A stretch of 64,000 nt of DNA from Mucilaginibacter segetis (GTDB lineage Bacteria > Bacteroidota > Bacteroidia > Sphingobacteriales > Sphingobacteriaceae): positions 1,674,001 through 1,738,000 of the forward strand of contig NZ_JAEHFW010000001.1 in NCBI RefSeq assembly GCF_016522075.1, in the 5' to 3' direction. The translations under genes and the position numbers were made by a program. Positions 1-10,575 of this stretch are shown here, piece after piece. The stretch's first letter is position 1. Every line of letters begins with the position of its first letter. The notes under the pieces were generated by a model, which did no database searches, was not told where the DNA came from, and saw only the letters and a list, made by a program, of their open reading frames with translations.

Positions 1-1
1 T

Positions 2-619
2 ATCATAGGTATAGTACAAGATTTTAATTTTAATTCTTTACACGAAAAAATCGAACCTATGGTGATGACATACGGACACAATTCAGGTGCTGTAAGTATC
101 CGGGTTGGAACATCAAAAATTCCCGCGTTATTGGCACAAATAAAAGCGAAATGGAAGGCCGTTTCGCCAAACGTTGAAATGGATTATTCATTTATGGATC
201 AGGACTTTGATGCATCGTATCGTTCTGAGCAAATGATAGGAACCATTTTTATCATTTTTACAGCATTGGCTATAATTATAGCTTGCTTAGGGTTATTCGG
301 TTTAGCGGCATTTGCTGCTGAGCAGCGCACCAAAGAGATAGGCATACGGAAAATATTAGGAGCAAACATTGGTGCAATTATAGGAATGCTATCAAAAGAT
401 TTTATAAAGCTTGTACTGATAGCAATAGTGATTTCGTCACCCCTTGCCTGGTATTTAATGCATTTATGGTTACAGGATTTTGCCTACCGAATAAATATTT
501 CATGGTGGGTGTTTGCTGTGGCTGGTTTAGCAGCTACTACGGTTGCTGTGCTAACTATTAGCTTTCAGTCGGTAAAAGCTGCATTGGCCAATCCGGTAAA
601 AAGTTTAAGAAGCGAATGA
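2..619 (+). CDS. FtsX/MacB-type permease, C-terminal part (truncated by window start)
   Basis: The reading frame is open from base 2, so the gene starts before the window; an ATG at 59 is internal. The visible part begins with a GIVQDFNFNS motif, which recurs as G-V-V/I-K-D-F in the downstream paralogues just after the second periplasmic domain. A C-terminal FtsX domain follows: a membrane segment, the cytoplasmic motif RTKEIGIRKILGA, and two more membrane segments. The protein ends with ANPVKSLRSE, like its neighbours. Family knowledge: these permeases belong to the MacB/LolC-type exporters, which use a separate ATPase. No ATPase gene is visible. Substrate unknown. Confidence 0.9.
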   Translation: MIGIVQDFNFNSLHEKIEPMVMTYGHNSGAVSIRVGTSKIPALLAQIKAKWKAVSPNVEMDYSFMDQDFDASYRSEQMIGTIFIIFTALAIIIACLGLFGLAAFAAEQRTKEIGIRKILGANIGAIIGMLSKDFIKLVLIAIVISSPLAWYLMHLWLQDFAYRINISWWVFAVAGLAATTVAVLTISFQSVKAALANPVKSLRSE

Positions 620-656
620 GTCCAATGAATATCTAAGTAAATTAAATACATCGGTT

Positions 657-3014
657 ATGTTTAAAAATTATTTAAAAATCACCTGGCGTAATTTATTAAA
701 AAATAAAAGTTTTACCGCCATTAACATAGCAGGTCTCGCAGTTGGTATGGCAAGTGCAGCACTCATTTTATTTTGGGTACAAAACGAAATAAGTTACGAT
801 CAGTTTCACGAGAAAAAAGATCGTCTTTACCAAATGTATAATCAATCTGTGTTTGATGGTAAACTATGGAGTTGGGGTACAACTCCAAAACCTATGACAC
901 CTGCATTAAAACAGAATTATCCGCAAGTAGAGGAGGCCACACGAGTAAGTGGAGCAGATTTTTTGTTTACGCTGGGTGATAAGCATCTTAATTTAAGAGG
1001 TGATTTTACTGATCCCGATTTTTTAACAATGTTTAGTTTTCCGCTGGTAAAAGGTGATGCAAAAACAGCACTGAACAGCATGAAAAATATTGTTATCACT
1101 CAGAAAACTGCTAAAAAGCTTTTTGGCAATGATGAAGCGATGGGTAAGACCATTAGGATTGACAGTGTAGATTATTTTACTGTTACCGGTATAATGAAGG
1201 ATCTGCCAAATAATACACAGTTTGATTTTGAATATATTATACCATGGTCGTACTGGGAAAAGTTGAACGGAGGACCAGATAACAATTGGGGTAATAATTC
1301 TGTACAAACTTATATTACATTAAAAAAGGGTGTTTCCGAAAGTAAATTTGATAAACAGGTTAAAAATATAACCCGCAGCCACTCAGATATAAAAGATATA
1401 GATGTATTTGTTCATCCGGCAACCAAATGGCGTCTTTACTCTAAATTCGAGAATGGTAAAATAGCTGGAGGAAGAATAGAAACTATCAAGCTGTTCAGTA
1501 TTATAGCTGGTTTCATATTGCTGATAGCTTGTATAAATTTCATGAATTTAAGTACCGCCAGAAGTGAAAAGCGTGCGAAGGAGGTGGGCATCCGCAAGGT
1601 AGTTGGTGCGGGTAAAAGCAGTCTCATAGCTCAATTCTTAGGAGAATCTATATTGATAGCCATACTGGCTGGTATTGTTGCACTCATAATTGTACAACTA
1701 TCATTACCCGGGTTTAATACGCTTACAGATAAGCATCTTTTCATGCCATTTGGTAGTTTCTCATTTTGGCTCATTGTGGTATCGTTTATTTTATTCACCG
1801 GCCTGTTATCTGGTAGTTATCCGGCACTTTATCTTTCATCATTCCTACCGGTAAAAGTGCTTAAGGGTACGTTTAAAGCTGCTCATACCTCAATTTCGCC
1901 GCGCAAGGTATTGGTGGTAACCCAGTTTACCTTCGCTATTGTGTTAATTATTTCCACCATAATCGTAAAAGAACAGTTGGATTATGCTCAACAGCGTGAC
2001 ATTGGTTACAAAAAAGATAATTTAGTTTACACTATGATAGTGGGTGATATTGAAAAAAACTATTCGCTTATTCGTAATGAACTTATTTCCAGTGGTGTTG
2101 CAACTGCTGTCAGTAAAACAAGCGCGCCCATTACACAAGGCTGGAGTGACTCGTGGGACTTTTCTTGGCCGGGCAAAAATCAAAATGAAAAGATAGATTT
2201 TAATGTATTTAACACAGATGGGAGTTTTACCCAAACTATGGGACTTAAAATTATTAAGGGGAGGGATTTAGATGTTAAAACATATCCCACAGATTCTCTT
2301 GCGATTTTACTTAATGAAGCCGCCGTAAAAATAATGGGCTTTAAAGATCCTGTGGGACAAATTGTAACACGTGGCGACAATAAGCTAAAAGTGGTAGGAG
2401 TTGTGAAAGATTTTATATTACAATCGCCGTACGAACCTGTAAAAGCTATGATTATACAGGGGCCAAAATCATGGTTTAACGTGGTGCATTTTAAGTTAAA
2501 TAATAAAAACACAACTGCTCAGAATTTAAAACTTGCGGAAGCAGTGTTTAAAAAATACAATCCGGAATATCCTTTTGAATATCATTTTATTGATGAAGAG
2601 TATGCCCGTAAATTTCAGGATGAACAACGTACAGGTGTGCTTGCCTCGTTGTTTGCCGGCTTAACTATTTTCATATCCTGCCTCGGACTGTTTGGCCTTG
2701 CAACTTATATGGCCCAAAACCGCATAAAAGAGATAGGGGTAAGAAAAGTATTAGGGGCTTCTGTATTAAGCATTACTTCTATGCTTTCAAAAGACTTTTT
2801 AAAGCTGGTGGCTATTTCATTTATTGTAGCTACTCCAATAGCCTGGTATGGAATGCATAGCTGGCTTCAAGGCTATTCATACCGGGTAAATATTACTGTT
2901 TGGGTGTTTGCAATAGCCGCATTTTTAACCACCCTCTTATCTATTGTTACTGTTAGTTTTCAGGCAATTAAAGCCGCATTGGCAAATCCGGTTAAAAGCT
3001 TAAGAAGTGAATAA
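657..3014 (+). CDS. FtsX/MacB-type ABC permease (paralogue 2)
   Basis: This 785-residue inner-membrane permease has the duplicated layout of two MacB_PCD/FtsX units: an N-terminal membrane helix (about 20-42), a periplasmic domain, three helices at about 280-410, a further helix at about 425, a second periplasmic domain, and a final three-helix FtsX domain (about 670-780). The cytoplasmic motifs AKEVGIRKVVGA and IKEIGVRKVLGA mark the two halves. It ends in ANPVKSLRSE. It lies 37 bases behind paralogue 1 and 12 bases before paralogue 3, so cotranscription is likely. It shares an SWPGK motif in the second periplasmic domain with the copy at 11619, suggesting these two are closest relatives. The usual annotation is ABC transporter permease; the transported molecule cannot be told. 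Confidence 0.93.
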   Translation: MFKNYLKITWRNLLKNKSFTAINIAGLAVGMASAALILFWVQNEISYDQFHEKKDRLYQMYNQSVFDGKLWSWGTTPKPMTPALKQNYPQVEEATRVSGADFLFTLGDKHLNLRGDFTDPDFLTMFSFPLVKGDAKTALNSMKNIVITQKTAKKLFGNDEAMGKTIRIDSVDYFTVTGIMKDLPNNTQFDFEYIIPWSYWEKLNGGPDNNWGNNSVQTYITLKKGVSESKFDKQVKNITRSHSDIKDIDVFVHPATKWRLYSKFENGKIAGGRIETIKLFSIIAGFILLIACINFMNLSTARSEKRAKEVGIRKVVGAGKSSLIAQFLGESILIAILAGIVALIIVQLSLPGFNTLTDKHLFMPFGSFSFWLIVVSFILFTGLLSGSYPALYLSSFLPVKVLKGTFKAAHTSISPRKVLVVTQFTFAIVLIISTIIVKEQLDYAQQRDIGYKKDNLVYTMIVGDIEKNYSLIRNELISSGVATAVSKTSAPITQGWSDSWDFSWPGKNQNEKIDFNVFNTDGSFTQTMGLKIIKGRDLDVKTYPTDSLAILLNEAAVKIMGFKDPVGQIVTRGDNKLKVVGVVKDFILQSPYEPVKAMIIQGPKSWFNVVHFKLNNKNTTAQNLKLAEAVFKKYNPEYPFEYHFIDEEYARKFQDEQRTGVLASLFAGLTIFISCLGLFGLATYMAQNRIKEIGVRKVLGASVLSITSMLSKDFLKLVAISFIVATPIAWYGMHSWLQGYSYRVNITVWVFAIAAFLTTLLSIVTVSFQAIKAALANPVKSLRSE

Positions 3015-3026
3015 ATTATTAGTATC

Positions 3027-5417
3027 ATGTTAAAAAACTATATAAAAACCGCCTGGCGTAATATTATGCATAATAAATTTTATGCAATCATTAATATTAC
3101 CGGGCTAACCCTAGGGCTTGTAATCGGTATTTTTATGCTGTTATGGGTCCAGGATGAATTTAGTTTCGATTCATTTAATAAAAACGCTGAAAAGATATAT
3201 AAAGTTGATATTGTTGCAGGTACTGGTATCAGCAGGCAAATATTCAACAATATTATTGCACCTGTAGCAACATTTGCAAAAAACGAAATACCTGAAGTTA
3301 AAAATGCGGTACGTATCACGAGTATAGGCGATGCTCCATTTCAGTATAAAGATAAAGTTTTTTTTGAGTCGAACTTTGCTTTTACCGACCCATCATATTT
3401 TTCAGTATTTGATTTTAAGTTGATAAGGGGCAATCCTAAAAATCCTTTTCCGGACATTAATTCATTAGTGATAACCGAAAGCACAGCAAAAAAATACTTT
3501 GGGGACGAAAATCCGATAGGTAAAACGGTAATTATGGGGCAGAATGAACCCTGCCAGGTAAGCGGAGTAATTGCGGATTATCCTCCAAACTCCAGTTTTC
3601 AGTATCATGTTTTGTTACCAATGGCAAGGCTTAATTATCTTTCCTATATAAAAAACAGCCGCAGTTACGATGGTAAAACTATAGTACCATCAATGGATGC
3701 TGATTGGTCTAATTTTGGATTTGAAACCTTTTTGTTGTTAAAGCATGATGTAAACTTAAAGGCTTTAGAGAAAAAGCTTCAGGCAATACATGAAAGGAAT
3801 AAACCCGAAGACGCACCAGTGCCTTATTTGGTGCAGCCTTTAATAAAAATGCATTTATTTAGAGCAGATGGCACCGATGGGGGATATTCTACGGTACGTA
3901 CATTAACCATTGTTGCCGTAATGATTTTAATTATTGCTTGCATCAATTACGTGAATCTTTCTACAGCACGCTCCTTGCTTCGTGCAAAAGAAGTGAGCAT
4001 GCGAAAGATAATAGGTGCGGGTAAAAGTCAATTATTTATACAATTTATTATAGAAACCGGAGTGCTGTTTATAGCGGCGGCGGCCTTGTCGTTAATATTA
4101 ATGTTTTTATTGTTGCCGTATTTTAACAATTTTTCGGGAAAGCAGATCGCGTTCAATTTATCCGATACTGATGTATGGTTCTGCATTTTGGTTTCTTTTG
4201 TGGGTACACTTCTTGCGTCAAGTATATATCCTGCAATGCTGTTATCGTCATTTGAACCGCTTAAAGCATTAAAGGGACGTATTTCGGGCAGCATTGGCAA
4301 TGTCAATTTCAGGCGTGTTCTGGTAGTTGTACAATTTGCCACATCTATAATTCTGATTATTGGAACGCTCGTGATCAGCAAGCAGTTAAGTTATATCAGA
4401 AATAAGGATCTTGGGTACGACAAAGAGCATGTTTTTGCTTTTACCCTGCGTAACGATATGCAGGAACATTACGACGCTGTAAAAAATGACCTGTTAAAAT
4501 ATCCGGCGATCGTGGGTATAACCCATGCAGGGCGTGATATAGTGAATAATGGCGGCGGTGCAACAGGCGATAATGATTGGGACGGTAAGCCGGCAAATTC
4601 TAATTTATGGTTTAACCTTATACCCGCAGATGAACAGTTTATTCCTTTTTTTAAAATGGATGTGATTCAAGGCAAAAATTTTACAGGTGCAGTTGCAGAT
4701 TCTTCCCATTTTTTAATTAATGAAACTGCAGCAAAAGAAATGGGAATAACTGATCCGGTTGGTAAACGACTGCGCATACAAACAGTTAACGGAACCATCA
4801 TAGGGGTTGTTAAAGATTTTAATTTTGCTACCGTGCATAAAAAAATAGAACCTATAGTTTTCCGCTATCAGCTCGAACATTGCTGGCGTGTATATATAAA
4901 AGCTTCAGGTAAAAATATCCAAAAAGCCATAGCTGCCGCGCAAACACAATGGAAGCTTTATAACAATGATATACCGTTTAACTATACTTTTTTGGACGAT
5001 AGCTATACTAAGCTATACTCCGCTGATCAAAAACAGGGCGATCTCTTTAAGCTTTTTTCAGTTGTAGCCATCATGATCTCCTGCTTGGGGTTACTGGGTC
5101 TTACTACCTATTCCGCGCAGGTAAAAACCCGGGAGATAGGCATACGAAAAGTATTAGGCGCAAGTATCGGGCAAATTGTAAATATGCTGGCAAAAGAATT
5201 TATCTTACTTATTTTGCTTGCCATAATAATTGCTATACCCATTGCATGGTATAGCATGAATAGCTGGCTACGCGACTTTGCTTACAAGATAAATTTAACT
5301 TGGGTGTCGTTTGCATTATCCGGTTTTGGTGTCATCGTTATCGCACTCGTGACCATAAGTTTTCAATCTGTAAAAGCGGCTATGGCCAATCCGGTAAAAA
5401 GTTTACGAAGCGAATAA
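3027..5417 (+). CDS. FtsX/MacB-type ABC permease (paralogue 3)
   Basis: This 796-residue paralogue has the same two-unit architecture as its neighbours. The first cytoplasmic motif has drifted to AKEVSMRKIIGA; the second is TREIGIRKVLGA. The region before the last FtsX domain carries GVVKDFNFATVHKK. The C-terminus is ANPVKSLRSE, with AAMANP just before it. Only 12 bases separate it from the gene before, which supports one transcript. No ATP-binding motifs are present, so it must rely on an ATPase encoded elsewhere if it acts as an ABC exporter. A role in envelope lipid, lipoprotein or antimicrobial-peptide handling is possible from the family but not shown. Confidence 0.93.
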   Translation: MLKNYIKTAWRNIMHNKFYAIINITGLTLGLVIGIFMLLWVQDEFSFDSFNKNAEKIYKVDIVAGTGISRQIFNNIIAPVATFAKNEIPEVKNAVRITSIGDAPFQYKDKVFFESNFAFTDPSYFSVFDFKLIRGNPKNPFPDINSLVITESTAKKYFGDENPIGKTVIMGQNEPCQVSGVIADYPPNSSFQYHVLLPMARLNYLSYIKNSRSYDGKTIVPSMDADWSNFGFETFLLLKHDVNLKALEKKLQAIHERNKPEDAPVPYLVQPLIKMHLFRADGTDGGYSTVRTLTIVAVMILIIACINYVNLSTARSLLRAKEVSMRKIIGAGKSQLFIQFIIETGVLFIAAAALSLILMFLLLPYFNNFSGKQIAFNLSDTDVWFCILVSFVGTLLASSIYPAMLLSSFEPLKALKGRISGSIGNVNFRRVLVVVQFATSIILIIGTLVISKQLSYIRNKDLGYDKEHVFAFTLRNDMQEHYDAVKNDLLKYPAIVGITHAGRDIVNNGGGATGDNDWDGKPANSNLWFNLIPADEQFIPFFKMDVIQGKNFTGAVADSSHFLINETAAKEMGITDPVGKRLRIQTVNGTIIGVVKDFNFATVHKKIEPIVFRYQLEHCWRVYIKASGKNIQKAIAAAQTQWKLYNNDIPFNYTFLDDSYTKLYSADQKQGDLFKLFSVVAIMISCLGLLGLTTYSAQVKTREIGIRKVLGASIGQIVNMLAKEFILLILLAIIIAIPIAWYSMNSWLRDFAYKINLTWVSFALSGFGVIVIALVTISFQSVKAAMANPVKSLRSE

Positions 5418-5471
5418 TTAATTACTTATTTCATCATCAGCCTTAAAGTTTGGTATTTAAAATTTATTATC

Positions 5472-7865
5472 ATGTTTAAAAATTACCTAAAGATTGCTTT
5501 ACGCAACATAGCGAAGCAAAGGTTATATAGTGCAATAAATATAACAGGCTTAGCAGTGGCTATAGCGGTTTGTATGATGATAATGATGTATGTGGTACAT
5601 GAGCATAGCTACGATGACTTTCATCATAACGCAAAACGTATATATAAGCTGCAAGCAAAAATAGAAATAGGTGGAAACACCATGAATATGGCATACATGA
5701 GTTATGCAACGGGGCCAATTATAAAACAAAGACAGCCGGTTGTAAAACAATATATGCGTACTTTAAGATATTTTAAGCCTTTAGTTATAAATAACCCGGA
5801 ATTGCCTGACAGAAAATTTTCTGAAGATAATTTACTTTTTGTTGATCCCGGCTTTTTTGACTTTTTTTCTTTCAACCTAATTACCGGCAATAAGGCGAAT
5901 GTTTTAACCAAACCGTTTACAGTTGTAATATCAAAACATATTGCGCAAAAATATTTTGGCAAACAAAACCCTGTTGGTAAACTGTTAACTATCAGAACCG
6001 ATAGTTCTTATAATTATCAGATTACAGGTGTAGCAGAAAACTGCCCATCAAATTCATCTATCCAATATAACTTTATAGTTTCCGGTGCAAGTTTACTGGG
6101 CATGAAAGAAGCTGCCATGTATACCGGCAAACAAGGTGTCGGTCCGGGCTCATTTGATAATTATTTGCTATTAAGCCACGCTTCAGATACAACCGCACTA
6201 AACAGGGGGTTAAAAAGCATGGTTAAAAATGACAAATCACTTGAAGGTGAAACTTTTAACCTTTCTGCCTTAACAGATACACATCTAAAAAATAATTACG
6301 ACGATTCATCTCATATCAGATATTTAAAAATATTCCCCCTGATAGCGTTACTAATATTATTATTAGCTTTAGTCAATTATATGAGCCTATCAACTGCACG
6401 TTCAACACTTCGTGCAAAAGAGGTTGGTGTGCGTAAAGTATCAGGAGCAAGTCGTAAAACGTTAGCCATTCAGTTTTATATCGAATCCACAATTGTTGCC
6501 TGTCTTGCGTTTTTAGTTGGGTTTATATTATTTTATGCTTTTAAGCCTTGGTTTACGAATGTTTTACAGCTAAAAATTGACAATGCATTTTTATTAAATC
6601 CGGTTATATTAAGCTTATTTATTGCTTTATTTATTCTGATAGTGTTGATAGCGGGCAGCTATCCATCTTTTATACTTTCTTCCTTTAAACCAGTAATTAC
6701 CTTAAAAGGTAAGGGAAGTAATTCAGTAGGCGGTGTAACTGTACGTAAAGTATTTACTACTACGCAATTTGCGATATCAGTTGGACTTGTTATTTGCGGT
6801 ATAGTAATAGATCGGCAACTTTATTATTTCAGACACGCAGAGACTGGCATGGATCGCGAAAATGTCATAATGATTCCTGTAAATAATAGTTTTGCTGGTA
6901 ATTATCCGGCATTTAAACAAGATGTTTCTTCGTTAGCCGGAATTGAAGCTACCGCTACATCTCATTATGCTATGTTTAGAGGCTATGATATGTATTTTAT
7001 AGATGGTAAAACAAAGGATGAATCAACTGCTTTGGCTGCCTTATCTGTTGATAAAAATTATATAGATCTTTTGAAACTAAAGTGGAAATACCCGCCCGCT
7101 CCCGGTGAAGATCTGGTTGGTACTGATAAGGTTATAATTAACGAAGAGGCAATTAACAAATTGCATCTTCAGCAAAATCCGGTTGGCGATTTTATTAAAT
7201 CCGGAGGTCAAAAGTTGGAAATAACCGGGGTTATTAAAAACTTCAATTTCAGCACTATGGAGTCGGAAATAATTCCATTAGGATTATTTATTGCATCAGA
7301 TACCACGAAATATTGGAGTAAAGTAGGCTGCAATTTATTTGCAAGGATAAAACCACACACCAATCTACCGGGTTTACTCAGCAATGTTCAAAATATTTAT
7401 AAAAAATATGATAACATTACACCATTTGACTACACTTTTATGGATGATGCATTTAACCAGCAGTACAAAGCAGAAGATAGGCTTGCATCAATTTTCAGTT
7501 TATTTACCATAATAACCATAGCATTAGCCAGTATGGGCTTATTTGGTCTTGCGGCGTTTACCATTGAACAACGTACCAAAGAGGTTGGAATACGTAAAAT
7601 TTTAGGAGCAAGTTTGGGAAATATTACGTCGTTATTGTCAGCCGATTTTTTAAAGTTAGTATTAATATCGATAATGATTGCTTCTCCAATTGCATGGTGG
7701 GCAATGAATAATTGGTTACAGAATTTTGCTTATCGTATAACTATTTCATGGTGGGTATTTATAGCGGCAGCTCTTATTGCTGTTATAGTTGCAATAGTAA
7801 CTGTTAGTTATTATGCTTTAAAAACTGCTATTGCCAACCCGGTTAAAAGTTTAAGAAGCGAATAA
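5472..7865 (+). CDS. FtsX/MacB-type ABC permease (paralogue 4)
   Basis: This 797-residue inner-membrane permease has two MacB_PCD/FtsX units. The cytoplasmic motifs are AKEVGVRKVSGA and TKEVGIRKILGA, and the C-terminus is IANPVKSLRSE. The second periplasmic domain is among the most diverged in the array: it lacks the SWPGK-like stretch and has a different region at about 490-560. That would fit different ligands for each copy, but this is inference. The 5' gap of 54 bases is short enough for readthrough from the gene before. The 142-base gap after it (7866-8007) holds no gene I can see and may hold a promoter for the next copy. Confidence 0.92.
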   Translation: MFKNYLKIALRNIAKQRLYSAINITGLAVAIAVCMMIMMYVVHEHSYDDFHHNAKRIYKLQAKIEIGGNTMNMAYMSYATGPIIKQRQPVVKQYMRTLRYFKPLVINNPELPDRKFSEDNLLFVDPGFFDFFSFNLITGNKANVLTKPFTVVISKHIAQKYFGKQNPVGKLLTIRTDSSYNYQITGVAENCPSNSSIQYNFIVSGASLLGMKEAAMYTGKQGVGPGSFDNYLLLSHASDTTALNRGLKSMVKNDKSLEGETFNLSALTDTHLKNNYDDSSHIRYLKIFPLIALLILLLALVNYMSLSTARSTLRAKEVGVRKVSGASRKTLAIQFYIESTIVACLAFLVGFILFYAFKPWFTNVLQLKIDNAFLLNPVILSLFIALFILIVLIAGSYPSFILSSFKPVITLKGKGSNSVGGVTVRKVFTTTQFAISVGLVICGIVIDRQLYYFRHAETGMDRENVIMIPVNNSFAGNYPAFKQDVSSLAGIEATATSHYAMFRGYDMYFIDGKTKDESTALAALSVDKNYIDLLKLKWKYPPAPGEDLVGTDKVIINEEAINKLHLQQNPVGDFIKSGGQKLEITGVIKNFNFSTMESEIIPLGLFIASDTTKYWSKVGCNLFARIKPHTNLPGLLSNVQNIYKKYDNITPFDYTFMDDAFNQQYKAEDRLASIFSLFTIITIALASMGLFGLAAFTIEQRTKEVGIRKILGASLGNITSLLSADFLKLVLISIMIASPIAWWAMNNWLQNFAYRITISWWVFIAAALIAVIVAIVTVSYYALKTAIANPVKSLRSE

Positions 7866-8007
7866 TTAATCGAAACTGTATCATAACCGAACGGTATTGT
7901 TGCGGTAACGAACACAAATTATATGATTTGTGATTCCAAAGATACTGTTAGTCAATTAATTATGTTTTTGGTATATGTTTGAATATATAATGTCAAAACC
8001 ATGAGTT

Positions 8008-10485
8008 ATGTTAAAAAATTATTTAAAAATAGCCTGGAGAAGCTTCACTCGTAATAAGATAAGCAGTACAATTAATATTATTGGCTTAACTATAGGCTTC
8101 ACCTGCATTATACTAATTGGTATGTATGTGAAAGACGAATATGGCTATGATGATTTTTTTAAGGATGCGGACAGGGTTTATCGTGTAAACATTGATGGCA
8201 AAATGGGAAATGACGAATTTACCGTTGGACATACACCGCCGCCGGCAGGTGCCGCTCTAATAAATAACTTCCCCGAAATTGAAAGCTATACTCGTATTTA
8301 TGACCCGGGTAACGAAATTATCCATTATCAACATAATGGGCAAAACCTATCATTAAATGAAGAAAACCTTTTATCGGTAGATTCTAATTTCCTTGAATTT
8401 TTCGATTATCCATTAATAGAAGGAAATGCTGGTTCATGTTTAAATGATGCCAACTCAGTTGTACTAACTCAAAAAGCTGCAAAAAAATATTTTGGAAACA
8501 CATCGCCTATTGGACAAACCTTGATATTTGATGAATACTCCAAACCATTTACTGTAAAGGCAGTTTTAAAAGATCTTCCAAAACAATCCTCTTTACAGTT
8601 TGATATGCTGCAATCAAATATTGGTATGCCGCCGGTTAAGCGTTTTTCATGGAGCTGGGTTTGGTTACAGATGAGCACATATGTAAAACTCAAACCTAAT
8701 ATACCTGCGTCTGCAAAAGATATTAATCAATTAGAGGCTAAATTTCCAAAAATGGTGAGTGAGCAAGCAGCCAGTGCTTTTAATCGTATTGGACAGCCAT
8801 TTGATGAATTTAAAAAGAAAGGTGGGAGATGGGATTTGCATTTGCAACCACTTAAACGAATTCATTTATATTCATCAAATATCCAAACAAATTTTTTTGC
8901 TCAGGGTGATATTAAAAATGTATATATTTTTTCAGCTATTGCCTTATTTATAATCATTTTAGCATGCGTTAATTTCATGAATCTGGCGACAGCTCAGTCG
9001 GCAAAACGGGCAAAAGAAGTAGGTGTACGTAAAGTATTAGGATCTGAAAGAAAAAATTTAATAGCTCAATTTATAACCGAAGCCATATTGTACAGTCTGT
9101 TTGCTATGATTTTAGCCTTATTTATAGTTGTGGCCGTTTTACCGGCATTTAATCAACTATCTGGTAAATTATTAGGAACCGAAGTATTTTATCATGTTAG
9201 TACATGGATAAGTATTATCTTATTAATAATTTTCACAGGTTTACTTGCGGGTAGTTACCCCGCTTTCTTTATTACTGCTGTAAAACCTGTTAATATATTC
9301 AGAGGTGGTAATATCTTCGGAAATAAGACTGGTACTTCTTTTACAAGGAACGCATTAGTGGTTTTTCAATTCACCATATCTACCATATTAATAATATGCA
9401 CAATTGTTGTCTATAAGCAATTGATATACAGCCAGTCAAAAGATCTTGGTTTTAAAAAAGAGAATATATTGGTAATAGTTAATGCCGATAGGTTGGGTAC
9501 AAGTGAAGAGAGCTTACGGCAAGAGTTGATTGCACTACCTGAAGTAAAAAATGCAACCATATCCACCAGTGTGCCTACAAGAAATCCCTTCGGTGATTTT
9601 TATACACCTATAGCTAATGGAGATAATATAAATAGCACTGATGGAAAGATTACGTTATCATCTTTTACGGTGGATGAAGATTTTGTTCCTACTTTTGATT
9701 TGAAAATATTAAACGGCAGGCAATTCTCTAAAAAATTCAATGACTCGGCGTCGGTTTTACTTAACGAAACCGCCGCGAAACAAATTGGATGGAAGGAGGT
9801 AATTGGTAAATCTATCGCTTATCCAGGCAACGGTAATCAAAAATTTAAAGTAATAGGTATCGTAAAAGATTTTAATACCGAGTCTATACACAGCAAGATC
9901 GCTCCCTTTGCTTTATTTTATAATACTTCTAAAAGTTATAATACCGGTCAGTCATATATTTCGGTTCGCATAAAACCCGGTGATTACCATACAACAATAA
10001 ATCATATTGAAAGTAAATGGAAATCTTTTATGCCAGATACTCCTTTTGAATATAGTTTTATTGATTCAGAATTTGATGCGTTATATCGTACAGATAGAAC
10101 ATTAAGTAAGGTATTTACTGTTTTTACATTAATTTCAGTGCTTATTGCCTGCCTTGGTTTATTAGGTCTGGCTATTTACACAGCTGAGAGCCGTACTAAA
10201 GAAATAGGGATACGTAAAGTGCTTGGGGCATCTGTTCAGAATGTAGTAACCCTGCTATCAAAAGACTTTATAAAATTAGTCGGTATAGCGGTGATAATCT
10301 CTTTCCCTGTAGCTTGGTATGTCATGCATTCATGGTTACAGGATTTTGCTTATCGGACTGATGTAAGCTGGTGGATATTTGCTTTAGCTGCATTAATAAC
10401 AGCTGTCATCGCATTAATAACTGTAAGTTTTCAATCTATGAAAGCTGCTTTAGCAAATCCTGTGAATAGTTTAAGAAGTGAGTGA
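8008..10485 (+). CDS. FtsX/MacB-type ABC permease (paralogue 5)
   Basis: At 825 residues this is the longest copy of the array. It has the usual two units: AKEVGVRKVLGS for the first cytoplasmic motif, TKEIGIRKVLGA for the second, and GIVKDFNTES before the last membrane domain. The terminal tail is NPVNSLRSE, with an Asn in place of the Lys found in all other copies. The extra length lies in the first periplasmic domain, around residues 200-250. It follows a 142-base gap, so it may start a second transcription unit together with the DUF4097 protein and paralogue 6. No nucleotide-binding domain is present. Confidence 0.92.
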   Translation: MLKNYLKIAWRSFTRNKISSTINIIGLTIGFTCIILIGMYVKDEYGYDDFFKDADRVYRVNIDGKMGNDEFTVGHTPPPAGAALINNFPEIESYTRIYDPGNEIIHYQHNGQNLSLNEENLLSVDSNFLEFFDYPLIEGNAGSCLNDANSVVLTQKAAKKYFGNTSPIGQTLIFDEYSKPFTVKAVLKDLPKQSSLQFDMLQSNIGMPPVKRFSWSWVWLQMSTYVKLKPNIPASAKDINQLEAKFPKMVSEQAASAFNRIGQPFDEFKKKGGRWDLHLQPLKRIHLYSSNIQTNFFAQGDIKNVYIFSAIALFIIILACVNFMNLATAQSAKRAKEVGVRKVLGSERKNLIAQFITEAILYSLFAMILALFIVVAVLPAFNQLSGKLLGTEVFYHVSTWISIILLIIFTGLLAGSYPAFFITAVKPVNIFRGGNIFGNKTGTSFTRNALVVFQFTISTILIICTIVVYKQLIYSQSKDLGFKKENILVIVNADRLGTSEESLRQELIALPEVKNATISTSVPTRNPFGDFYTPIANGDNINSTDGKITLSSFTVDEDFVPTFDLKILNGRQFSKKFNDSASVLLNETAAKQIGWKEVIGKSIAYPGNGNQKFKVIGIVKDFNTESIHSKIAPFALFYNTSKSYNTGQSYISVRIKPGDYHTTINHIESKWKSFMPDTPFEYSFIDSEFDALYRTDRTLSKVFTVFTLISVLIACLGLLGLAIYTAESRTKEIGIRKVLGASVQNVVTLLSKDFIKLVGIAVIISFPVAWYVMHSWLQDFAYRTDVSWWIFALAALITAVIALITVSFQSMKAALANPVNSLRSE

Positions 10486-10575
10486 ATCAGGATACTATAA
10501 ATAGTTATTAATTACTGATCCATGCAACCAATTCAATTTAATGTTAGTCTTATAATAAACTAAATTAAAATTATT